Assembly (NCBI GenBank): GCA_963693085.1
Contig: OY856412.1
Coordinates: forward strand, 342,439,457-342,503,456
Length of the DNA stretch: 64,000 bases
DNA from: Alisma plantago-aquatica
Lineage: Eukaryota; Streptophyta; Magnoliopsida; Alismatales; Alismataceae
Direction: 5' to 3'
Shown one piece after another: positions 33,596 to 44,909 of the stretch. A program made the position numbers and the translations under genes. Below the pieces are notes generated by a model. It made no database searches. It saw only the letters and a program-made list of their open reading frames with translations, and had not been told where the DNA came from. Position 1 is the first letter of the stretch. Every line of letters starts with the position of its first letter.

Positions 33596-33846
33596 TAACG
33601 GAATCAGTTAGTCAAATCTAGTTCTTTTGAAGCTAATATAGGATTTTGCTTTTTCTTTTGATAACTATTGATCATCCACTTGAATTCATTTTTACTCTGT
33701 CAATCTCACTTACGAAAGATCTTTTCATCTCAGGTACCCCAAAGACTAGTGCATGCATCGTTCGAACAGTTTCAGACTCTTTGCTAGCTTTGATCCTGAG
33801 ATAGACATAACTTTTCATCGTCAGATTAGAGAAAACCAAGCTAGAA

Positions 33847-35834
33847 TGGCTCAAGCGTAGGAAATGGTCCAAAGGGTAGCTCAAGCCCTTAATACACAAA
33901 GAGAAAGGCTCATGCAAGAAGCCAGAGCTACAGTTCAAGAAGAAATTCAAGTAGTGCAAGCAGCAGAACTGCAAACAGACCTTAGAGAATTCTCCATTCC
34001 TAAACCCATTGACGTTCATCACCTAATACAACCTCCTCCCATCAACGCTCCCAACTTTGAGATTAGGGCGTATTGGATCACCTTGCTTCAAAACAACCCA
34101 TTCTATGGTAAACAAGGAGAAGATAGTCAGAAACACCTTTTGAGGTTTATTGATCTATGTGCTATGATAAAGAAAAATGGAGTCTCAGACGATTCCATTC
34201 AACTCCGTCTCTTTAGGTATTCTCTCTCTGATAGAGCTATAATTTGGTACAACTCCTTGTAATGCAAACCCATCACTACCTGGGAACAACTTCAAAATGT
34301 TTTTCTAGAAAAATTCTACCCTCCCTCTCTCACCTATGAAATTAGGGGTCAAATAATAATGTTCACGCAAGCCCCTGGAGAAACCCTTGTTGAAGCATGG
34401 GAAAGATACAAAGAGCTTCTATGCAAGTGTCCACACCATGAAATTCCTAAGAATCGGCTTATCGAGATCTTTTATAGGGGTGTGGATGATGATATCAAGA
34501 GATTTTTAGACTCCTCACCTGGAGGAAACTTCATGCGTCAGATTTATGACAATGCATGGAAGGTTGTCACCTTTGGAGCTAAAAATCAAGCTAATTGGGA
34601 TAGATTTGTAGGTAAAGGAGTGTTGAAGGTAGCTATGGCTGAAGTTATTCTAGAGTACAAGTCTATCTTTGAAACCCTCAAACTCTTAGTTTCCAAATAA
34701 GACCATATCGAATCGTCTCTTGTTTCCTATGAAAGAAGACGTTCACTCCCTCAACAACAAGAACAGATCAAGTCAGCCTCACTATTCTGTAAAGAATGTA
34801 AACACACTGATCATTCTACATTAGCCTGCAATGTTCTATACGATGTGGTTCTAAGCAACGCTTATGGATAAGGAGGTAATGGTCAAATGGAAAATCTTAA
34901 TGCAATCAACATCATCCCAGATCAAGGATATTACAATCCGAATCAGAATAGGAACCATCCTAGTTTTCAATATGGAAATCCTTCACGAGCTGAAAACTCG
35001 CGATAACTTGGTTCAAGCAATCAACAACGAGGCCCACCAGGATTTCAGTATAACCAACAACCAAATTTCAGAAATCAAGGGAATTATAGGGGTAACTTTC
35101 AGAACAAGAACTACAACAACTATCAGAACAATTCTCAGTTCCAGAATCGCAACCAAGTCCCTTACCAGAACCCACAATAAGGGCAACAAGCCGGTCCCAT
35201 CTCTCCTGATGACAAGTTGACAGCCATTGAGAAAATGCTACAGATACGAAAAACCGTGATAGCTAACCAGCAAGCCCATCAGAAGGCTATTGAATCTCAA
35301 CTAGCTCAACTTGTAGCTAGTATGAAACCACCTACTGGAGCCTTTACTAGTCAACCAGAGAATAACCCTAAACACCCTGAGCAACTAAAGGCTGTCATCA
35401 CCAGGTCTGGAAAAAACTATTCTAATCCTCCTGTCAAGACACCTATGGTTATTACGGACGAGGATGAACCAGTGACTCTTCAAGACTCTAAAACACCTGA
35501 GTCTCAACCAAAAGGGCCAACAACTACTGATAAGACAAATGAGGAAAGTTCTGAAAAACCTACTGATATCGAAAAAGAAATACCAGAGCCGGATGTGCCA
35601 GTGTGCAAACCTCATCCCCCTTTCCCTACTCATTTCAGGCAAACCAAGCTTGATACTCGTTTCAAAAACTTCAAGGAAGCCATGAAAAAGTTTCATGTTG
35701 ATATACCATTTCTAGATGCGCTGGCTGAGATACCAGCCTGGACAAAGTACTTGAAGTCACTTCTCACTAGGAAATATATAACTAAAGAATATGAGACTGT
35801 CAAGTTAGCAACAACCACTTCAGACATCATCTAG
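33847..35834 (+). pseudogene. gag: Athila-type gag, several stops
   Basis: Begins MAQA at 33847 with a stop four codons later. The capsid-like domain includes INAPNFEIRAYWITLLQNNP and GEDSQKHLLRFIDLC (about 34050-34170). A stop after YNSL (34259-34261) is followed in the same frame by TWEQLQNVFLEKFYPPSL and TLVEAWERYKELLCKCPHH. A CX2CX4HX4C knuckle CKECKHTDHSTLAC lies near 34790-34832. Then comes an Asn/Gln-rich linker (34880-35180) and a region with QQAHQKAIESQLAQLVASM (35262-35320) and ITRSGKNY (35397-35420), both usual before Athila protease. A different-frame open stretch at 34864-35220 is not the real frame. Confidence 0.82.
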
Positions 35835-35840
35835 AGTAAG

Positions 35841-36305
35841 ATGCCAAAGAAGCAGAAAGATCATGGATCTTTTGGGATTTCTTACCATATCGGTGACTCT
35901 TCCTGTAAGAAAGGATTGTCCGATCTTGGTGCTAGCATTTCCATCATGCCACTTAGCCTTTGCAAGAGGCTAGGGTTTGTTGAAATTCTCCCAACTGGCA
36001 TGACCATACTATTTGCAGATAACACTATGACTCTACCCTTAGGAATCATTGAGGATGTCCCTGTCAAGGTATGCAAAGACACTTATGTTCCCTGTGACTT
36101 TTTCATCATGGACATAAATGAAGACACTAGATACCCTCTCATATTTGGATGTGCATTCCTTACCACTGCAAGAGAACTGATTGATGTTGAGGCAGGAACC
36201 TTGCTGCTCAGACTTGGTAAAGAAACTCTCAAATTCAAAGTTTTTGAAAGTATGCGAAGACTAAGCATGCAAGAAGAAGTATACTTGATTGAGTGCATAG
36301 AGTAG
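35841..36305 (+). pseudogene. Athila-type retroviral-like aspartic protease domain
   Basis: A 154-codon frame covering FGISYHIGDSSCKKGLSDLG, then ASISIMPLSLCKRLG, EDVPVKVCKDTYVPCDFFI and RYPLIFGCAFLTTARELI. Athila proteases carry DLGAS at the active site where DSG/DTG is usual, as here. It is isolated from the gag and RT frames by stops at 35832-35834 and 36303-36305, so it is part of a dead polyprotein, although the domain itself looks intact. Confidence 0.85.
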
Positions 36306-37480
36306 ATGTCACTCATGACGCAAAAGGATTATGAACAAGAAGATCCTTTAGGAATGGCCCTTACTAATCCAAATGCAGAAAGTTCAGTAGTCGAACAAGT
36401 GAAAAGTTGTGTTCTTCACCTCGATACTACTGAAGAAGATCCTGAAGCCAAAATTGAGGAACTCAAAGTTGTGGATGTTACTGAAGGAAAATGTGAGAAA
36501 CCACAAGCTCCTGAAATGAAACCCCTACCCGAGGGATTGAAGTATGTGTTTCTAGATGACCTTAAGGTCTGCCCAGTTATCATAAATTCAGATCTAACGG
36601 AAGAACAAGAAGATAAACTCTTAACAAAATTAAAGGAAAGAAGAAAAGAAATAGGCTATAAGATGAGTGATCTCACCGAGGTCAGTCAAGGGCTATGCAT
36701 GCATAAAATCACCTTGATGGTAGACAACAAGCCAACTATTGAACACCAAAGGAAACTTAATCTATATATGAAGGAAGTAGTCCACCGTGAAGTCATTAAA
36801 CTACTTACCACTGGAATCATCTATCTGATATATGACTCGCCATGGGCAAGTCCCATGCATGTTGTCCCCAAGAAGGGCAGAAATACCATGATACACAGTG
36901 AAGATAACAATCTCATCCCCACTCGAATAGTCACTGGGTAGAGGATGTGTATCAATTACAGAAATTTAAACAAGGCGACACAAAAGGATCATTTCCCAAT
37001 GCCCTTCCTTGATCAAGTCTTAGAGAGGTTGGCTCACCAAGAATATTTTAGTTATCTCGATGGTCACTCTAGATTCTATCAAATTCCTATACATCCAGAT
37101 GACTAAGAGAAAACAACTTTTACTTGCGTGTTTGGAACATATGCTTTTAGAAGGATGTCGTTCGGTCTCTTTAATGTGCCTATAACCTTTCAGCGTTGCA
37201 TGGTAGCTATATTCGCTGGTCTAACTGAGACTGCCATGGAAGTTTTTATGGATGATTTTTCTGTATATGGAGATTCATATGACTCGTGCCTAAAGCACCT
37301 CTCCCTTGTCCTCAAACGGTGCAAAGAAGCACACCTTGTGTTAAATTGGGAGAAGTGTCACTTTATGGTAAAGGAAGGCATTGTCCTTGGTCATAGAGTC
37401 AGTAGTAGAGGTATCGAAGTAGACAGAGCGAAGATCGAAGTGATTTACAAACTCACCATCCCAACAAGTGTAAGATAAGT
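36306..37480 (+). pseudogene. pol: Athila-type reverse transcriptase, three nonsense codons
   Basis: The linker from protease to RT is followed by SPWASPMHVVPKKGRN, MCINYRNLNKATQKDHFPMP and GTYAFRRMSFGLFNVPITFQ, then the catalytic VFMDDFSVYGDS near 37240-37270. The FMDD box is intact. Stops at about 36939 (in TGWRM), 37104 (in PDDxEKTT) and 37476 (in SVRxVHAFLGH) replace Trp, Gln and another residue. The first two are G-to-A or C-to-T changes. Confidence 0.87.
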
Positions 37481-38083
37481 TCATGCATTCCTAGGTCATG
37501 CATGCTTTTATAGACAATTTATAAAGGACTTCTCCAAGATAACCAAGCCGATGACAAATTTGTTGCTAAAGGACATTAAGTTCCATTTCGACGAAGAATG
37601 TGTCAAAATTTTTAATAACCTAAAACATGCTCTCACAACAACACCCATCATTAGAGCTCCAGATTGGGATCACCCATTTGAAATTATGTGTGATGCTAGT
37701 GATTACGTTGTGGGTGCTATTTTAGGGCAATATATAGAGAAGAAACATTATGTGCTCTACTATGCATCGAAGTCCCTCAATGAAGCTTAGAGGAACTATG
37801 CAACTACTGAGAAGGAATTCCTTGCAGTAGTGTATGCCTTTGACAAATTTAGATCTTATCTCGTCGGCTCTAAAGTCATCATGTACACAGATCATGTGTC
37901 TATATGTTACCTTCTAGTGAAAAAAGATGCTAAACCCAGGTTAATCAGATGGATTCTCCTATTACAAGAATTTGATCTGGAGATAAGAGATAAGAGATAT
38001 GAAATGTACATAGAATGTTTTGGTTGACCACCTCAGTTGTATCCACATTCTAGAAACAAAAAGATCCCGATTAATGATTCTCT
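37481..38083 (+). pseudogene. pol: Athila-type RNase H
   Basis: Contains MCDASDYVVGAILGQ (37684-37730, first Asp), [20 protein letters not shown] (37812-37870, Glu) and [12 protein letters not shown] (37878-37915, Asp). Stops occur at 37788-37790 and 38025-38027. The frame reaches PINDSL at 38083, where the copia element begins; the next residues of Athila continue at 47161. Confidence 0.85.
38079..38083. repeat. Target site duplication TCTCT, left copy
   Basis: TCTCT at 38079-38083 and again at 47156-47160, directly flanking the copia LTR ends. Removing the element and one copy rejoins the Athila coding phrase INDSL to MDDQLM. Confidence 0.95.
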
Positions 38084-39249
38084 TGTTGGTATGTATGCCC
38101 TGAGAGCCAATCATGGGATGATTGGTGGGATACATTAAGATTGATTTGATAAACATCAAAGGCAAGCTTCCAATTCTTTCTAGTTCAGTCATATGAGATA
38201 GTGATAGAACAGATTGAATGTCTAGAGAATGACAGTACTCAATGACGTATGCTTTCAGGTTGAGGACCTGAACGATGAGATCATATGGATGCTAAGAGTT
38301 TGTACATTCTTGTTATGTCCCTAGTCGAATGTCATTGTGGAAGGTACATAGACATCAATGACACACAAGACTAGATTTTGGTGTTGGTTGATGACAAAAT
38401 CTCATTAGTCATCATATAGAGATATCAAACCAATCACATAGGTACTTGTTAGAGAACAAGTGTACCAGACATACGCACTATGAGTTTGACACATGGTAGT
38501 CACAGTCAGTACTCACAGTGATTGTGGTGAGTGTGATTCTTTGACCTAAAATCACTACACTCAACACATGTCGTTGGGCACACTTTGACATCATCAAACG
38601 CAATCCTGAAACATGGGTTGTTATAAAGGTGATGATTGAGTGGCTTTGACACATGGGGCTTTTGAGGAGTGAGTGATAGATATGGGATTTGTCCCTCCTG
38701 AGGGAGTTTGATATCCAAGGACACTTGATGAGTAGGATTGAGATAGGCGTGCGCACGCATGTGTGAATCATTATGTGATATTGATGTCATACATATCTCG
38801 TTCAATCTACTCTAAGATCAAGAAAGTGAATGAATGTTGACATGATGACTGTTCCTTGCCTCAAGTTCATTCAGGATATCAGTGACAAAGGAATTATACA
38901 TTCGTTGTAACACCATTCACGGATTGTAGGATTGAAAGTTGTTGTCCAATTTTCTACTTTCACTTGGGTAGCACTGATGTGTGACTAGGCACCGCTCTTT
39001 GCTTGTGAAGTCATAAGTGTTATGGACTTTCACTACCAACGTGAAATGGACCTGCAGGGTCACACACATAGGATTTAACCTGGAAGAGGAGTTTTGTCCA
39101 CAAACAATGTTTAGATTGATTACTAAAGGAGTTTAGTAGTTAAATTAAACACTCAATCAATTGATAGCTCAATGTCATAATGTTCAAGGTGTTGGACACA
39201 TTGATTCGAGTATCAGATTGATTGAAATTGCAATTGACTAATTCTGCAC

Positions 39250-39665
39250 AATCTGCACTCCCAACCGATCAGCTCATGTGATGAACCGATTGGCAGAGCT
39301 TCGTGAACCGGTCGGCTCAAGTGTTGAGTCGATCTGCTCATAGTCAGGGTGAAACTATTGCTTCAAGAGTTGAAACTATTGATTCAACTGGTGTAACCGA
39401 ACAAGTTGGGAAAGTAGGATTGGTGGGAATTTTCCTTTTTATCTCACTTGCCCAATTTGATTGGGAAATAGGATTGGTATTCGATACCAATTAGAAACAA
39501 AAGAAGGAAAGTCAATCGGGAACTGGTCTGGACCACGAACCGACTGGTTCAGAAAGTGAAGCGACCGTTTCATGGGTCCCAACTGATCAATTGAGTGTCA
39601 ACCGACCGGCTCATATCCTCAACTGATCGTTTTAGAAATGAAACGATTGGTTCAGGTTGCGAGTT
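39250..39665. repeat. ACCGATCGGTTC-word clusters in the 5' LTR
   Basis: Two clusters (about 39258-39385 and 39527-39660) contain words such as GAACCGGTCGGCTCA, GACTGGTTCA and CAACCGACCGGCTCA, many differing by single C/T or G/A changes. They end about 90 bp upstream of the TATA box. Confidence 0.85.
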
Positions 39666-39754
39666 GGTTGCTTTTATGGAAAATCTGGAACCCTTCTACT
39701 CCTGCTTTTAGTCTCGCATTGCCCGAGATGGAAAACCCTGTCCCATGACCCTCC

Positions 39755-39763
39755 TATATATAT
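39755..39763 (+). promoter_or_regulatory. TATA box of copia LTR
   Basis: CCTATATATATGGG in the 5' LTR; the equivalent in the 3' LTR is 46591-46599. Confidence 0.65.
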
Positions 39764-40318
39764 GGGTATTGGGGGCTTCTCAAAGTACAACTCAGTGCAA
39801 CCAATTGCTCTTGAAAGTTGTCATTCTCTCTGGTTTTGGTAACTGAGAGAGAGCCCGAGTAAGTGCTACCCGCAAAGGGAGGCACAACAAGGGAAAAACA
39901 ACTGCAGTTGCAACTGGCAGCAGGAGAGTGTGTTGGCGACTAGTACGTCAACAGGAGGGTGTGACTCCTTCCAACTCCTTGTGGGATAAGGAGTGTGGAG
40001 TTCCAGGTGGTCCATGTGGACTACTTCATAGGTGGGAGGTTACTGCCGCTCAAGAGGACAACTGTCAACCCGACAGTCCGGTGAGACCAGGAGTCATCAG
40101 TCCCGGTGCGACCAGGAGCTGCACAGACACCATCAAAGACCGGAGTTGAAGACCGTGCGAAGCGCGAGGTATTGTCTCCGAGCAAGCCTCGGGACTTGAT
40201 ATGATTCCACAAACCATCCTTTCCTATTATATAGACATTGACGCGTTTCCTTGTTTCGGGTTTGGGGGAGAAAATTTTTGTTTCCGATGCCTTCTCTGCC
40301 TCCCCTAAAACCCAACAG

Positions 40319-40331
40319 TGGTATCAGAGCC
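40319..40331 (+). promoter_or_regulatory. Primer binding site, initiator Met tRNA type
   Basis: TGGTATCAGAGCC one base after the LTR end. Confidence 0.95.
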
Positions 40332-40680
40332 ACGTCAACTGCTCTATATTTTAGGAATATCAATATTATCGATTTTGGTTTGTCGCCTTTATTTATTGCA
40401 TATGATGCGACTAAAATTGGCTTTATCCATGTCCAATCCTAAATCCACAAATCCTAATTACATATATGATATGTATTATTAATGCACTCGATACGCGTCA
40501 CCCTTAAATGAGTTTTGTGGTGGATGTATAGTGTGGTTATGGCCAATAAACCCTATCTGTATATGGTTGTGTGTGTTTCTTGCATCTCGGTCTGTGCACC
40601 GATCTTCCCTCTCCTATTCCTGATGTAACTCGAAATAATTCGAGATTCTTTCCTACCTTTGCTCCCCCCGAATGTAACTT

Positions 40681-40860
40681 GATCGGTTCAAGGCGTGAAC
40701 CGATCGGCTGACGTTCTAGACGATCGGTTCAAGGAGTGAGCCGATCGGTTGATGACCGGTTCGAGGAGTGAGACGAGCGGGTGGAGGCCATGACAAGATG
40801 CACGATGACTGGGAAAACCGATCGGTTGGAGGAGCTAACCGATCGGCTGGTGGCACCCAA
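40681..40860. repeat. Phased GATCGGTTC words in the untranslated leader
   Basis: GATCGG cores start at 40681, 40702, 40722 and 40743, spacing 21, 20 and 21 bp. Related words follow (GACCGG near 40754, two ACCGATCGG near 40817 and 40838, again 21 bp apart). Spacing equals two turns of B-DNA. Confidence 0.88.
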
Positions 40861-41671
40861 ACGACTGGGACAGAACAAGCAAGTCAATCATGTGATGAGT
40901 TGATCTACTCCGAAGGCAAAACACATAGTTCATCTAGTACAGGTTGCATGTGATGTAGACCTAGATGACCGTGATTCCTCTTGGCTAAAGGAATCACATT
41001 AGGATGGCCATAATCATCGCTTTTATCAGTTTGCATGTTTTCTGTGGGATATAGCATGTACATGATACATACTATGTATTGTGGTGATTGGATATGTATA
41101 TGTATATGTATATAAAAACCAAATCCCTCATTAAAATATTAATTTTTAGATGCCTTCCAAATGCGACACACGTGAAAAGCTTGATCGACCAAGTGTGGGC
41201 ACGCCCAAGCGTGGTGCACCGTCTATCTCGTGGAAGCGTGAAGGATGAATGTGTGGGTCTACCCAAGCAGGGTGTATATTCATCGTGTTGGCTTTGGGTC
41301 AGACTTAACAAGGTGACCTAGATAGGATCTAGCACCTTGAGGCATGGAGATGATCATGGCAAGGAGTTGCATATGACATCTTATCAAGAGTTTCATATGA
41401 TGCAATTGGCAAGAGTTGCCTACCTGAGAGATCTATGTTGTGGGTGACAGCCCTAGTTGGTCCATGACTTAGAGGATTTTAGGATCTTGCCCACTAGAAG
41501 GTTGTGCACTGCAATCTTCCAAATTGATGGTGAGGGTTATCAATTTGAACTAAAATAGTGGGAGCGATAATTAATTAAAGGCCTAATTATATTGTCAAAT
41601 TTTCAATTCAATCAAATAAGTCAAAAATGAGTTTTTGGACTAAAATTGCATATTTTCCTTTTGTAGTACAA

Positions 41672-42493
41672 ATGGCAACAAACAACAATCACTTTTCTTT
41701 GCGATCGGTCCTTGACAAGGACAATCTAAATGGGACAAACTTCCACGATTGGTATTGGACATTGATAATTGTTCTCACTCAAGAGCGTAAGCTCTATGTC
41801 CTGGATACTCCAATTCTAGAGGAACCCGCTCCTAATGCACCAAAGATAGAAAGGGATGCTTACAAGAAACATTCTGATGATGCCATTAATGCAAAGTGCT
41901 TGATCTTGTGTTCTATGAACCATGAGTTGCAGAGACAACATGAGAACATGGGTGCCATTGAGATGATTCAGCATCTCAGGAACATGTATGAAGATCAGGC
42001 ACGACAAGAGAGATACAATGTCTCAAGGGCACTGTTCAAGTGCGTCATGACAGAAGGAGATCCAGTTGGTCCTCACACACTCAAGATGATTGGGTATGTG
42101 GAGAACCTGCAAAGACTGGGATTTCCACTGAGCCAAGAGTTGGCTACTAACGTGATACTGCAATCGTTGCCAAAATCCTACAGTCAGTTTGTGATGAACT
42201 ACAACATGAACAACTTTGATAGGCCACTGTCAGAGTTGTTGGGCATGTTGAGGACAACCGAGATACATATGAAGAAGGAAAAGCCTAAGTCTGTGATGGT
42301 GATCATGGGCAAGAAAGGCAAGTCCAAGCGCAAGGGAAAGGGCAATGCTAAGAAAGGTTCTGATGCTATCCAGGAGCCCAAGACTTCTTCAGCTCTCAAG
42401 GCCAAGGGAGGCGTGACCAAGAAAGGAAATTGCCACTATTGTCAAAAGCCAGGACATTGGAAAAGGAATTGTCCTCTCTATCTGGAAGAATAA
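41672..42493 (+). CDS. gag: copia gag, intact, with zinc knuckle
   Basis: Encodes the capsid/nucleocapsid protein. MATNNNHFSLRSVLDKDNLN then GTNFHDWYWTLIIVL is the copia gag N-terminus, so I take the ATG at 41672 rather than the in-frame ATG at 41627. The rest of the domain is continuous (VSRALFKCVMTEGDPVGPHT, then LQRLGFPLSQELATNVILQS). A Lys/Gly-rich basic stretch precedes a canonical CX2CX4HX4C knuckle CHYCQKPGHWKRNC near residues 257-270. The frame ends at TAA 42491-42493 after YLEE. About 273 residues, normal for a stand-alone gag but not fused to protease. The frame has no break while the pol that follows is decayed. Confidence 0.9.
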   Translation: MATNNNHFSLRSVLDKDNLNGTNFHDWYWTLIIVLTQERKLYVLDTPILEEPAPNAPKIERDAYKKHSDDAINAKCLILCSMNHELQRQHENMGAIEMIQHLRNMYEDQARQERYNVSRALFKCVMTEGDPVGPHTLKMIGYVENLQRLGFPLSQELATNVILQSLPKSYSQFVMNYNMNNFDRPLSELLGMLRTTEIHMKKEKPKSVMVIMGKKGKSKRKGKGNAKKGSDAIQEPKTSSALKAKGGVTKKGNCHYCQKPGHWKRNCPLYLEE

Positions 42494-44895
42494 AAGAAGA
42501 AGGTGGCGATTAATGTCTCTACTTAAAGGCGTCATGAAAGTAAACTTGTAACACTTTTTGAGGTATATGATACCAAGATGTAAAGTGTTAAGCACTCATA
42601 ATTGGGGCCAAGTGTTGCCGCCATAGATAGGAGTACTTTAGTTTATTTTCAGCCTATAAGGCATGTAATACAGTTATGAACTGCTATTTCATATTTGCCA
42701 ATAGATAGAAACACTTTATTTTTGCATATTGTATGAAAATGATGGCAATTAATAAAGTTGACTTTTCAATCTTACAGATATGATCTTTGTGGCAATGCCT
42801 TGTTTATCTTGTGGCATTCGATATGCATAAGATAAAATGATACCTAAATGTTATAGATATCTCAAACAATCAAATTAGCATTAATCATGAGAAATTCACT
42901 TCTGGTTTCCATATGATGGATGAATCTAGACTCTTTTGATTAGAGAACCAGTAAGGGACATGAATATCTTGGACATGATTAATCAATCTTCACTAATGTT
43001 AGTGGGAGAATGATTATCCTATTAGGTATAACACATGTGATGTATTTACATACCTATTAGAACAAATGCTAATACTTCAAATGATGTTTAGAGAAATACC
43101 AATATGAATATCTTGAAGTGTTCAAGATTATCATAGATGAAGTGGAAATTTGGTAAAGTGTTAATTCTTGATGAGATCAATGAATCAAATACTTAGACCA
43201 AAATGTTTGAGATCCTTATGAGTGATTATGATAGTGTATCATAGTGAGCTCATGATTAAGGCATAGTGATGTCTAAATCAAAAGGGATTCATACTCTAAG
43301 GAGTTAGAGAATGATTATCAAATAACTAAATTCTTCTTAAATAAAGAATACCCTACACTAATAAAGGACATTGAGAATCACAAAGGTTGTGAGTTCTTAT
43401 ATCCTTAACAGACACACCTCGATCATCTATATGATGAGTTGTTCATGAGATGATTCAACTATCTAGATGAATATGAGGAACCCGATTTTGAGTTATGGTA
43501 GATGAGCATTACATCCTAAATGACTTCCATGTAAACCATAAGGTATGACCTTGATGGTAGCACCCATTAGATGTAACTCCATGAGTGCAAATAAGTCTTA
43601 ATTGTTAAGACACATGGATAACATTTTGAGAAGGATGATGCTTGTTGATTGCAACTTAATGACTAAGACATTTGGCATATGGATACTAAAACCGCATTCC
43701 TATGAGGAATAAAACAAGGATGTGTACGTGACACAACCTATAAGGTTTGTGAATCCACTAATGCAAATGAAGTCTATAAGTTACAATGGACTAATCAATG
43801 TGATTGATTGAGTACAAGAAACTCAGAATCGGATCTTTACTTTGATGATATAGTCAAAGGGTTTGACTGATATGTCAAAGATAAAGAAGGGATCTGTGAT
43901 TTAGTGGGAGCGTGTTCACATTCCACATATTGATGTGAAATGGAAATGTTCTTGAATGGAAATCCAAAAGTGGAAATTATCTTAAGGAAGATAGAGATGT
44001 TTCCTATGTAATAGGAATAGAGATCTATAGAGATAGTTCTTGAAAACCTCTTGACCTGAAAAGAGAAAGCATACATTGGCAATCTGTACTGAAGGGTTCA
44101 GTATACACAGATTCAGTGGGAGAAAACTTGTCCATGTTACATGGAGTTAGTATCCCAAGGCCAAGTGTCCAATTCTTATGGAGAATGGGAACACTAAGAA
44201 TAGATATGGATCTATCATGTTTGTAATCATCCCATTATCTTGCATGTGTCGACATGGCAAGAGCAAAATGCATTCATCATCTTGTATGTAGGACATAACA
44301 ATATGATGTGCTCATCTTGATAACTCGTATGATGAGTGTATGTCTGTCTGCTTCCGGTAAGGGTTACTGGAATACCATAAGAACTTGATAAGTACTTGTG
44401 AAGTACTTGTTCTATGGAGATAAGGAAGAGTTCAATGTAAAGTGCTGCATTGATGCGAACTTTCGAAAGGGCATAAAATTAATCGCAAATTATATATAAG
44501 ATATATAAAAGTGAAAGTTTGTTGATAATTGGAAGTGTTCCAATCAAACCATTTAAAAGGAAATGTCGAGTATCTATGTGTTAGAGAAAAACAGTAGATA
44601 CTATATGGATCTGGAAGTTCATGAGATGAACTTATAGATATTCCGCTTATTGATGACAAGTATGTAATCCTTGATCATGCAATGTGGCTAAAGGTTAGCA
44701 ATGGAATACTAGATCGCATATTACGGCAACTCCATCTCATACGTTAACGTACAACGAAGAGATGTGAGACATGCAATTTATACTGACTTTGGCAAGGTGT
44801 TGCCATTACTCACTATGTTGGCACTAGAGCACAATAACATGTGGGACATGTTTCAAGATCACTATGAATATGAGTCAAGGGTGATTGGCTCGCAG
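42494..44895 (+). pseudogene. pol: Eroded copia pol
   Basis: 2.4 kb where about 3.5 kb of PR-IN-RT-RH is expected. The one clear motif is HMDTKTAFL followed by a stop and G (43677-43709), the RT motif with the first catalytic Asp. A possible RNase H phrase YTDSVGE lies near 44102. I found no protease active site, integrase triad or YVDD. Stops and shifts occur throughout and the length is reduced, so pol cannot act for this element. Confidence 0.72.
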
Positions 44896-44909
44896 TGCAA
44901 GTGGGAGTC

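Larger units (their letters stand above)
38084..40317 (+). repeat. 5' LTR of the 38-47 kb copia element
   Basis: Begins TGTTGGTATGTATGCCC and ends TAAAACCCAACA. 2234 bp. TATATATAT at 39755-39763. Two clusters of ACCGATCGG-like words lie upstream of the TATA box. Confidence 0.95.

Noticed and set aside
34864..35220. A 118-codon frame in Athila A as a separate gene
   Set aside because: The gag frame in another phase reads an Asn/Gln-rich linker continuous with neighbouring gag phrases; the longer open frame is its shadow.
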